A DNA stretch of 7,950 nucleotides from Pseudomonadota bacterium. Its GTDB lineage: Bacteria > Pseudomonadota > Alphaproteobacteria > Sphingomonadales > Sphingomonadaceae. Shown piece by piece: positions 1 to 5,148 of the stretch. A program made the translations under genes and the position numbers. Numbering within the stretch: the first letter of the stretch is position 1; every line of letters begins with the position of its first letter. The DNA is taken from the NCBI GenBank assembly GCA_023433445.1, contig JAEZCS010000219.1, positions 1-7,950 of the forward strand, in the 5' to 3' direction. Under the pieces are notes generated by a model. It saw nothing but the letters and a program-made list of their open reading frames with translations. It searched no databases and was not told the origin of the DNA.

Positions 1-136
1 TACATGGTGTGTAAGGACATTGTGAGGATGGCTGATTTAACCGAGTACCCTACGCCTAGAAGCCGTAAGAACCCGGGGCCGCCGCCCACATGTCCCTTCA
101 TCATACTAACAATGTCAAAGAGCCGACAACTTAAGA

Positions 137-183
137 GGGACAGCCATTCTTCCTCGAAACTTACTTCCGAGGGAGTGTGTCCC
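137..183. repeat. Nested inverted repeat (possible leader hairpin)
   Basis: The outer arms GGGACA (137-142) and TGTCCC (178-183) are exact reverse complements. Inside them, 150-156 pairs with 168-174 (core CCTCG/CGAGG plus one A-T and one wobble), leaving an 11-base loop. Together this gives about 13 base pairs with an asymmetric internal loop. No T-run follows, so it does not look like an intrinsic terminator. It lies 180 or more bases before the flippase start and could be a 5' leader structure or an operator. Confidence 0.4.
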
Positions 184-328
184 GTCTATGTTGGCGACCG
201 TCCGTTTCAGCGCCGTGTTGGCGTCGTTCCGTCCGGTGAGGCGGCATATATGGAGGGGTTCTCGAACCGTCAAACAGTTTTTGCACTTTTGTTTCAGAAA
301 TTTTTGGACTTCCTCCTCTAAGGGTCGA

Positions 329-349
329 TCTGGCGCATGGGGCGCCAGA
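329..349 (+). promoter_or_regulatory. Hairpin overlapping the flippase ribosome-binding site
   Basis: TCTGGCGC (329-336) and GCGCCAGA (342-349) are perfect 8-base complements around a 5-base loop, ATGGG. The 3' arm contains the first three bases of AGAGGA (347-352), the only good Shine-Dalgarno-like sequence before the gene. A second stretch, TCCTCT at 314-319, is an exact complement of AGAGGA and could pair with it instead. Either pairing would hide the ribosome-binding site, suggesting controlled or low translation. The structure is read from the sequence; the regulatory role is inference. Confidence 0.45.
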
Positions 350-364
350 GGAATGGGTTCACAA

Positions 365-1852
365 ATGGCTTTGCTTGATGCCGACGCAGATGATGCCGGC
401 TTTGGCGCGCGCATAAGAAGTGCGCTCTTTTGGCGATCGGGCAGTCAGATCTTGTCGCAAATGATCAGCTGGGTCGTCACGCTGGCCGTGATCCGGCTGC
501 TTGATCCCGCCGACTACGGCCTGTTCGCGATGACGCAGGTGATCTTGAACTTCGCGACTTTCCTCAACGGCTATGGATTGGTCAGCGCGCTGGTTCAGTC
601 GGAAACGCTCGATTCGCATAAGCTGCGTCAGGCGTTCGGCATCATGTTGCTGCTGAACGGCGGACTCGCATTGGCGCAGTTGCTGATCGCACCTTGGGCA
701 GCGGGTTATTATGAGCAGCCCATGGTGGCAGACCTGCTCAGGGTGCAAGCACTGCTCTACCTGTCGACTCCATTCATCTCCATACCGGAAGCACTCATGG
801 GACGGGCGCTGGATTTCAAGCGGCCGGCCCTTGTCAACCTGATCGCGGCAGCGGCTTCGGCCGCAGTGGCCCTGACAGGCGCTCTGTCGGGATGGGGTGT
901 CTGGACGCTGGTGTTCGCGCCGATAGCGGGCTTCTGGGTCAAGGCGGTGGGCTATGTCATCGCTACCGGTTTCCGGCCGATTCCCAGCTTCGATTTTCGT
1001 GGCACGGGCGCCATGGTCACTTATGGTGCATCCCTGCTCGGCGGCCAGCTTTTCTGGATCATACAAAGCCAGGCGGATATCTTCATCGGCGGGCGCGCGC
1101 TCGATCCGCATCAGCTTGGCCTCTACGCCGAAGCCCTGTTCCTGACCCAGATCTTCGTGTCGAAATTCATCCCGCCGCTGAACGACGTCGCCTTCCCCGC
1201 CTATGCCCGGATGCAGAAGGATCCGGCGCGAATCGCATGGTCTTTCTGCAAGGCCGTGCGGCTGCTCCTGCTCATTTCCTGCCCGGTCTATCTTGGCATG
1301 GCGGTCACTGCCGAGCCGTTGGTGGAGACCCTGTTCGGCGCGAAGTGGCTCGAGATGGCACCCTTTGTCTCAATCCTTGCGCTCGCCATGCCGTTCATGA
1401 CGCTGCAGGTCATGTTCGCGCCGGTCAGCAATGCCCTGGGGCGTCCCGGGATTACGGCGCGAATCGCGGCGGTAGGGGCTGTGTTGATGCCGATCGCCTT
1501 CCTGCTCGGCATTCAGTTCGGCGCGATCGGCCTGGCCTGGGCGTGGCTGGGCGCCTTCCCGGTGCTGACTGTCGTTACCGCGCGCTTGGCCGGGGGGCCG
1601 ATGGGACTGCGACTGACGGATCTGATTCGCGCGGGCGCCCCCGGACTTGGCTGCGCCATCGTGATGGCGGCGATTGTGCTGATTATCGATTCGCTGCTGC
1701 CGTCGCTGCCGGCACTGGTGCGCCTATGCGTTCTGGTGCCTGCAGGCGGTCTGGCCTTCCTTGCCACCCTGATGCTTTGCGCGCGCGGCACATTGATGGA
1801 ACTCGTCAGCCTGGTGGTAAGGCGGACCGCGCCTCAGCCTGCCGCCGCGTGA
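365..1852 (+). CDS. Wzx/WzxC-like polysaccharide flippase (MOP superfamily)
   Basis: Predicted inner-membrane transporter of about 495 residues that flips lipid-linked oligosaccharide units to the periplasmic face for exopolysaccharide, capsule or O-antigen assembly. The N-terminus has the family hallmark: a short amphipathic start, then FWRSGSQILSQ (22-32), a first membrane helix, and LLDPADYGLFAM (45-56). A second internal hallmark, ADIFIGGRALDP followed by LGLYAEA, lies near the middle. The rest alternates hydrophobic helices with short loops, consistent with 12-14 membrane segments, and the length is normal for the family. ATG 365 is chosen because AGAGGA (347-352) lies 12 bases upstream. 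ATG 353 is in frame but has zero spacing, and the open frame back to 188 has no family likeness. No glycosyltransferase or polymerase lies beside it within the window, so its sugar substrate is unknown. It ends one base from the convergent CBS gene. Confidence 0.88.
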   Translation: MALLDADADDAGFGARIRSALFWRSGSQILSQMISWVVTLAVIRLLDPADYGLFAMTQVILNFATFLNGYGLVSALVQSETLDSHKLRQAFGIMLLLNGGLALAQLLIAPWAAGYYEQPMVADLLRVQALLYLSTPFISIPEALMGRALDFKRPALVNLIAAAASAAVALTGALSGWGVWTLVFAPIAGFWVKAVGYVIATGFRPIPSFDFRGTGAMVTYGASLLGGQLFWIIQSQADIFIGGRALDPHQLGLYAEALFLTQIFVSKFIPPLNDVAFPAYARMQKDPARIAWSFCKAVRLLLLISCPVYLGMAVTAEPLVETLFGAKWLEMAPFVSILALAMPFMTLQVMFAPVSNALGRPGITARIAAVGAVLMPIAFLLGIQFGAIGLAWAWLGAFPVLTVVTARLAGGPMGLRLTDLIRAGAPGLGCAIVMAAIVLIIDSLLPSLPALVRLCVLVPAGGLAFLATLMLCARGTLMELVSLVVRRTAPQPAAA

Positions 1853-1853
1853 T

Positions 1854-2282
1854 TTACGCAGACTGTATGTAATCGCGCAGCGATGCAGCTTCCGATTCGA
1901 TGCTGTCGATTCGGAATTTGACGAGGTCGCCGATTGACACCAGACCTGCCAGCCGACCATCGACCACGACAGGCAGATGGCGCACCCGCTTCTTGGTCAT
2001 CAGTGACAGGCAATGGATCACCGGTGTCTTGTCATCGGTCGTGATCGCAGGGGTGGTCATCACCTCCCCTACGCTGCGCTCCAGCACCGCAGCGCCCTCT
2101 CGCGCAAGCTGGTGGACGAGGTCGCGTTCGGAGAAAACGCCCAGCACCTGTCCGTCATCGACAACGGGCACGCACCCGATCCGCCGCTCGGACAAAAGCT
2201 GGACTACCGACAGCACACTGTCCTCCGATCGGACCTGAGTGACCTCATGTCCTTTGCTCTGCAGAATCGCGGTGATCGTCAT
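1854..2282 (-). CDS. Two-CBS-domain protein
   Basis: A 142-residue soluble protein made almost wholly of a CBS domain pair, a fold that usually binds adenine nucleotides or similar ligands. CBS1 covers about residues 8-65 and ends in GVFSERDLV (48-56). CBS2 covers about 75-125 and ends in GLVSIGDLVK (113-122). These are the typical turn-and-helix signatures closing each repeat. A charged C-terminal helix (about 123-142) follows, as in many small bacterial stand-alone CBS proteins. AAGGAGA about 7 bases before the ATG is a strong ribosome-binding site. No catalytic domain is attached, so the protein is probably a sensor or regulator; its ligand and partner cannot be read from sequence. It is convergent with the flippase gene and divergent from the small membrane protein gene. 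Confidence 0.9.
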   Translation of the reverse strand: MTITAILQSKGHEVTQVRSEDSVLSVVQLLSERRIGCVPVVDDGQVLGVFSERDLVHQLAREGAAVLERSVGEVMTTPAITTDDKTPVIHCLSLMTKKRVRHLPVVVDGRLAGLVSIGDLVKFRIDSIESEAASLRDYIQSA

Positions 2283-2305
2283 ACCCCGTCTCCTTGCGTT
2301 CAGAC

Positions 2306-2311
2306 ATTATG
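2306..2311 (-). promoter_or_regulatory. Possible -10 element of the CBS gene
   Basis: On the minus strand CATAAT lies 24 bases before the CBS start codon, at a sensible place for a -10 box with a short 5' leader. No good TTGACA-like -35 is seen at 16-18 bases spacing (the hexamer there is roughly GTGGGA). The assignment is weak and rests on position and resemblance only. Confidence 0.25.
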
Positions 2312-2356
2312 CGTCCGTCCCTTGATGATCCCACTTTCGTTCCCCAAAGAAAAGGG

Positions 2357-2656
2357 ATGAGAGATAAACAGGGCCTGGACGATCCGCAGATTTCAGCGAC
2401 CGCCTGGGGGCGGTTTCGCCGCATGATGCTTTGGATGGCGCTTGGTGGCGTCTTGTGCGTTGGGATCGCATTGGTCTGCCTTCGGATATGGGCTGGCCCC
2501 ATGCCGCTGCACATGGTCCTTGCCACCATCATTGGGGTCTGGTTGACCTTCATGTTAGGGACCGGACTGATGGCGCTGTTATTCCTGTCCAGCGGGACGG
2601 GCCATGATGATCAGGTCATTGATCCACTAAAGGACGAGGTATCCATCGATGACTGA
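2357..2656 (+). CDS. Small two-helix membrane protein, function unknown
   Basis: About 99 residues, not assigned to a named family. A short polar N-terminus contains PQISATAWGRFRR (10-22). Two hydrophobic segments follow, roughly 23-45 and 53-78, joined by a short loop, and then a polar acidic tail (SSGTGHDDQ onward). The arginines before helix 1 suggest a cytoplasmic N-terminus; with two helices the tail would also be cytoplasmic. The start is uncertain. ATG 2357 follows a purine-rich run and leaves about 74 bases to the divergent CBS gene for promoters. ATG 2309 is in frame but has no ribosome-binding site and would overlap the possible CBS -10 box. Its stop codon lies inside the next gene (8-base overlap), so it is very likely co-translated with the thioesterase. 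Confidence 0.7.
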   Translation: MRDKQGLDDPQISATAWGRFRRMMLWMALGGVLCVGIALVCLRIWAGPMPLHMVLATIIGVWLTFMLGTGLMALLFLSSGTGHDDQVIDPLKDEVSIDD

Positions 2657-3026
2657 GAAGAAAGGCGAACTCGTCCTGCGCGTCGTCCCCCGCATGACGG
2701 AGATCAACAGCAACGGTCATATCTTCGGGGGATGGATCTTAAGCCAGATGGACATCGCCGGAGGGATCGTGGCGGGCCGATTGGCAGAGGGCGCGGTGGC
2801 CACCGTGGCCATCGACGGAATGAAGTTCATTTCTCCGATGCTGCTCGGCGATATCGTAACCGTCTATGCGCATGAGGAACGCCGCGGGCGTACATCCCTT
2901 GGCATTCGCGTCGACGTGGTGGCGACACGAGGGCCGGATCAGCAACAGATCGACCTGACGAGCGGCATCTTCACCTTCGTCGCTCTTGATGACGAGCATA
3001 AGCCGCGCGCGCTGCCCACACGGTGA
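2649..3026 (+). CDS. Acyl-CoA thioesterase, YciA-like hotdog fold
   Basis: A 125-residue cytoplasmic enzyme expected to hydrolyse acyl-CoA to free acid and CoA, affecting CoA recycling and acyl-CoA pools. It matches the YciA pattern from end to end: GELVLRVVP near the start, NSNGHIFGGW (20-29), SQMDIAGG (32-39) with the expected catalytic Asp35, DGMKFISPMLLGDIV in the second strand-helix unit, and KPRALP near the C-terminus. Length is that of a single hotdog domain, which acts as a multimer. The ATG lies within the end of the upstream membrane-protein gene (8-base overlap) with GAGG 9 bases upstream, so translation is likely coupled. YciA-type enzymes have broad acyl-chain preference; the substrate here is not readable from sequence. 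Confidence 0.92.
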   Translation: MTEKKGELVLRVVPRMTEINSNGHIFGGWILSQMDIAGGIVAGRLAEGAVATVAIDGMKFISPMLLGDIVTVYAHEERRGRTSLGIRVDVVATRGPDQQQIDLTSGIFTFVALDDEHKPRALPTR

Positions 3027-3039
3027 AATGCCTCCAATG

Positions 3040-3074
3040 AAAAGAAAAAGGGGGCGGCGCGAACGCCACCCCCT
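3040..3074 (-). terminator. Intrinsic terminator of the DUF4167 gene
   Basis: The arms 3049-3059 and 3064-3074 form an 11-position, very GC-rich stem around a 4-base loop. The only imperfect position (3055/3068) is a C·A mismatch on the plus strand but a G·U wobble on the minus strand. On the minus strand the stem is followed at once by TTTTTCTTTT, a classic intrinsic terminator 41 bases past the DUF4167 stop. In the plus direction the tail is only moderately T-rich, so any role in ending the thioesterase transcript is weaker. Confidence 0.85.
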
Positions 3075-3114
3075 CTAAATTCTATTTCGCTGCTGTTCGG
3101 AGCGAGGCGTCAGA

Positions 3115-3897
3115 TCATTCCGCCGCTTCGGCAGCCGGACGCGCGCGGCGGGTACGCTTGCGCGGCGCCTCCTCCGCAGCGGGCTCGCTGTCATTGTCGG
3201 CACGGGCGATCGACGGCGGCAGGACGGAAAGATCGAGCCCTTCGCTGCCTTCAGACTTTGCCACATCCGCCTTGCGGGGGCGGCCGCGACGGGCACGGGG
3301 CGCTTCAGGCGCTGCCGCAGCTTCCGTCTCAGCCTGAGGTTCAGGCGCGGGTTCCGCCACCGGGGTCGCCGCTTCGAGAGCTTCGGCCTCCTGCCGCTCG
3401 GCTGCCTCATAGGCCGGCCGCTCGCGGCGCGGACGATCTCGGCGGGTGCGGTTATCCCGATTATCCTGTTGGTCGCGCTGCTGGTCGCGGCGGCGATCGC
3501 CTTCATAGCCGCGCTCGAACTGCTGCTGCTGCGGCGTCTCGCCACGATTGTCGTCGCCTGCGAAGTCCGAAGCGTCGAAATCATCGCCTTCATAATCGCC
3601 ATTGTCTTCGGGGCGGCGGAAGCGCTGTTGCTGCTCCTCCTGCCGGGCACGGTTGTCGGCCAGCACACGGAAATAATGGTCGGCGAACTGCAGATAATAT
3701 TCTGCATTCACACGGTCGCCCGCCATCTGGGCGTCGCGAGCCATATTCTTGTACTTTTCGAGAAGCTGGACCGCGTTGCCGCGCGCGCGGCTGTCGATCC
3801 GGTTGCCGCTATCGCCACCGCCCCGGTTGCCGCCGCTAGGGCGTCCGTTATTGTTCCGGCCGCGATTACGGCGACCGGCCTGCCTATTGTTGATCAA
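3115..3897 (-). CDS. DUF4167 protein with basic N-terminus and AT-hook-like tail
   Basis: About 260 residues if read from the TTG at 3897. The N-terminus is Arg/Gly/Asn-rich (INNRQAGRRNRGRN, then GGNRGGGDSGN). It is followed by the conserved DUF4167 core, GNAVQLLEKYKNMARDAQ then AEYYLQFADHYFRVL (about 40-79). The rest looks disordered: Gln/Arg/Asp-rich with short RDQQ repeats, then an Ala/Glu/Pro-rich stretch. RGRPRK (about 204-209) resembles an AT-hook, and the C-terminus is basic. TTG 3897 is preferred because AAGGA lies 7 bases upstream and the family usually begins within the NNRQ...GR segment. The upstream in-frame ATG (3951) has no good ribosome-binding site and would add 18 residues unlike the family. 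Function is unknown to me; a nucleic-acid-binding role is inferred from composition. It lies downstream of prfA-prmC, an order I recall as common in alphaproteobacteria. Confidence 0.85.
   Translation of the reverse strand: MINNRQAGRRNRGRNNNGRPSGGNRGGGDSGNRIDSRARGNAVQLLEKYKNMARDAQMAGDRVNAEYYLQFADHYFRVLADNRARQEEQQQRFRRPEDNGDYEGDDFDASDFAGDDNRGETPQQQQFERGYEGDRRRDQQRDQQDNRDNRTRRDRPRRERPAYEAAERQEAEALEAATPVAEPAPEPQAETEAAAAPEAPRARRGRPRKADVAKSEGSEGLDLSVLPPSIARADNDSEPAAEEAPRKRTRRARPAAEAAE
3466..3489. repeat. Two 12-base tandem repeats inside the DUF4167 gene
   Basis: CTGTTGGTCGCG is followed directly by CTGCTGGTCGCG, one base different. On the coding strand they encode consecutive RDQQ units within the low-complexity Gln/Arg/Asp region. 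Being a multiple of three, a change in copy number would keep the reading frame. Confidence 0.6.
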
Positions 3898-3904
3898 GAG
3901 CTGG

Positions 3905-3909
3905 TCCTT
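3905..3909 (-). promoter_or_regulatory. Ribosome-binding site supporting the TTG start of DUF4167
   Basis: AAGGA on the minus strand is 7 bases before the TTG at 3897, an ideal distance. No comparable sequence precedes the upstream ATG at 3951. It decides the start choice for the DUF4167 gene. Confidence 0.65.
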
Positions 3910-3980
3910 GCGTTCACTTTGCCATTCACTGAAAACATCGTTCAGTCGCATCCTAAATCACCGCCAGATCATCAGGCCGG

Positions 3981-4138
3981 GTAGGGCTCCGCCAGGCAAA
4001 GGCTGTGCGACAACCCTTGCCCTTACGCTGCCAGAGGCGCCTGCGCAGCAGCGCCATCGTGACTTTGAAGGAGCGGGAAAACGGCCTCTTCTCAGCTAAG
4101 CCCCACGGGGCAGATCCTCAGGATAATGCCGTCCCTAC
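3981..4138 (-). ncRNA. Candidate structured leader RNA upstream of DUF4167
   Basis: Minus-strand helices read from the sequence: P1 closes the element (4133-4138 with 3981-3986, GTAGGG/CCCTAC). P2 (4128-4132 with 4081-4085, ACGGC/GCCGT) abuts P1 and encloses two small hairpins, 4114-4124 and 4100-4111. P3 pairs 4070-4074 with 3986-3990 and shares base 3986 with P1. P4 is a hairpin of 13 possible pairs, 3994-4006 with 4010-4022. P5 is 4036-4040 with 4051-4055, or alternatively 4026-4031 with 4048-4053. In P4, three positions are G·U wobbles on the minus strand but A·C mismatches on the plus strand, which favours minus-strand transcription. I do not recognise a known riboswitch or RNA class. 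It could be a cis-acting leader of DUF4167 or a separate small RNA. Confidence 0.45.
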
Positions 4139-4266
4139 TCACCATGTAGTGCCTTTGTGGAGATAAACCAAGCAATTTTCGCTTGTGCCGGGGCAATTCC
4201 GGCGACCTATGCGGATAAATCCGTAAGCCGCCATTCGCAGCAGTTGGGGCAGAACGATATAGCGCC
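4139..4266. other. Intergenic segment with short inverted repeats
   Basis: This segment lies between the prmC terminator and the candidate leader RNA and carries no gene. It holds three short inverted repeats: CAAGC/GCTTG (4169-4173 with 4181-4185), GCCGG/CCGGC (4187-4191 with 4199-4203), and CGGAT/ATCCG around two bases (4212-4223). They could be operator sites or simple hairpins. The first overlaps the possible -35 box of the leader RNA. Confidence 0.4.
4146..4175 (-). promoter_or_regulatory. Possible promoter for the leader RNA and DUF4167
   Basis: On the minus strand TTGCTT (4175-4170) is followed after 18 bases by CACTAC (4151-4146). A transcript starting about 6-7 bases later would begin close to the first base of helix P1 of the candidate leader RNA. 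The -10 match is poor, so the call rests mainly on the fit of position. Confidence 0.25.
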
Positions 4267-4290
4267 AAAAAACCCTCAATTCCGAGAGCT
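4267..4290 (-). terminator. Weak intrinsic terminator after prmC
   Basis: On the minus strand, directly after the prmC stop, CTCTC (4288-4284) can pair with GAGGG (4277-4273) around a 6-base loop, using one G·U pair. Six T residues (4272-4267) follow. The stem is short and only moderately GC-rich, so it may end the hisS-prfA-prmC transcript incompletely and allow read-through toward DUF4167. Confidence 0.45.
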
Positions 4291-5148
4291 TTACTCGCAC
4301 CGGAGGCCGTCGTGGCCCTTCAGGACTGCCGAAGGGCGTTCAGCGAGCAAGCAGCGGTCGTGTCCCGCCATATCCTTGTGGACCGCTACTCCAAGCCCCT
4401 CTGCACGCATCAACGCTGAAACGCTTTCCCTCTGATCATGGCCGATCTCGATGGCAGCCACTCCGTCGCTTGTGAGAAGTCTGGCGATCATCGGTGCGAT
4501 CCGCCGATAATCGTCCAGACCGTCTATTCCAGCAAAGAGAGCGCTTGCAGGTTCGTGCAGCACATCGCCGGTCAGTCTCTCTTCGCTCGCGATATAGGGC
4601 GGGTTGGCGAGGATCAGATCGAACTCACCGGCGATTCCCTCCGCCCAGTTTCCCAGTCGAAAAGACGCGCGACCCGCAAGACCGAGCCGTTCCGCATTAT
4701 TTTGCGCCACAGCCAGCGCGGCGGCGGACAGATCCACTCCAATTCCTTTAGCTTGGGGCCAATGATCCAGCGCCGCAAGCAACAGTGCGCCCGATCCGGT
4801 GCCAAGATCGAGTATCCGTTCCGGCGAACGGTCCTTGAAATGCTCGATCGCTGCCTCGATCAACGTCTCGGTATCGGGGCGCGGGATCAGCACGTCGGGC
4901 GTGACCCGCAGGCTGACCGTCCAGAAATCCCGGATGCCAGTTATATAGGCGATGGGTTCACCGCCAAGCCTCCGGTCGAGAAGTACGCCGAAGCGATCGG
5001 GCACGGACAGATCCTGCTGGCGAAGCAGCAACTCATTCCGGCTGATGTCCAGCGCGTGCGCGAGCAGCAGTTCGGCGTCGAGCCGCGGCGTGCTGCTGAT
5101 CTTGTCGAGTTGCGCAGCCGCATCGCGGAGCGCCTGGGCGATGCTCAC
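4291..5148 (-). CDS. prmC: Peptide chain release factor N5-glutamine methyltransferase PrmC
   Basis: A 285-residue S-adenosylmethionine-dependent enzyme that methylates the glutamine of the GGQ motif in release factors 1 and 2, needed for efficient peptide release. The N-terminal helical substrate-binding region includes PRLDAELLLAH (21-31). The catalytic part has IPRPDTE (88-94), the SAM-binding loop DLGTGSG (114-120), the acidic residue of GVDLS (137-141) and the diagnostic NPPY (182-185). All key motifs are intact and the length is normal; the C-terminus runs on for a short polar tail. It starts with GTG at 5148, whose GTGA shares four bases with the prfA stop, so it is probably translated by ribosomes finishing prfA. 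It modifies the product of the preceding gene. Confidence 0.96.
   Translation of the reverse strand: MSIAQALRDAAAQLDKISSTPRLDAELLLAHALDISRNELLLRQQDLSVPDRFGVLLDRRLGGEPIAYITGIRDFWTVSLRVTPDVLIPRPDTETLIEAAIEHFKDRSPERILDLGTGSGALLLAALDHWPQAKGIGVDLSAAALAVAQNNAERLGLAGRASFRLGNWAEGIAGEFDLILANPPYIASEERLTGDVLHEPASALFAGIDGLDDYRRIAPMIARLLTSDGVAAIEIGHDQRESVSALMRAEGLGVAVHKDMAGHDRCLLAERPSAVLKGHDGLRCE

Larger units (their letters stand above)
1..364. other. Non-coding region upstream of the flippase gene
   Basis: No convincing gene is visible here. The open frames present have no recognisable family motif and an amino-acid make-up unlike the neighbours. Base composition is lower in GC than the coding DNA; 241-300 is about 43% GC by my count, with T-rich stretches around 278-305. 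It contains two inverted repeats (137-183 and 329-349, listed separately) and a distant 8-base inverted pair, 16-23 with 109-116. A promoter for the flippase gene should lie here, but I could not pick out a convincing -35/-10 pair. The left edge may be the tail of an intergenic region of a polysaccharide locus; that is inference. Confidence 0.6.

Noticed and set aside
188..364. N-terminal extension of the flippase back to ATG 188
   Set aside because: The 59 added residues are Arg/Ser/Phe-rich, unlike flippase N-termini, lie in low-GC DNA, and the AGAGGA site favours the later start.
359..1111. A 250-codon minus-strand frame inside the flippase gene
   Set aside because: Arg/Gln/His-rich composition typical of an antisense frame. 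The plus-strand flippase has clear family motifs.
3469..3984. A 171-codon hydrophobic open frame on the plus strand opposite DUF4167
   Set aside because: It is the antisense of Gln/Arg/Asp-rich codons, which read as Leu/Val/Ala. It has no family motif and lies over a well-supported gene.
3981..4138. 6S RNA as identity of the structured region
   Set aside because: Length (about 158 bases) and a stretch resembling the E. coli 6S 3' half (AAGGGTT...CAGCC) were tempting. However, the helices form a branched fold rather than a rod with a central bubble, and the usual neighbours (zapA, 5-formyltetrahydrofolate cyclo-ligase) are absent.
4081..4140. TPP riboswitch resemblance (CTGAGA and GTAGGGA on the minus strand, GGATAATGCC on the plus)
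   Set aside because: The motifs are on mixed strands and in the wrong order, and no thiamine gene is nearby.
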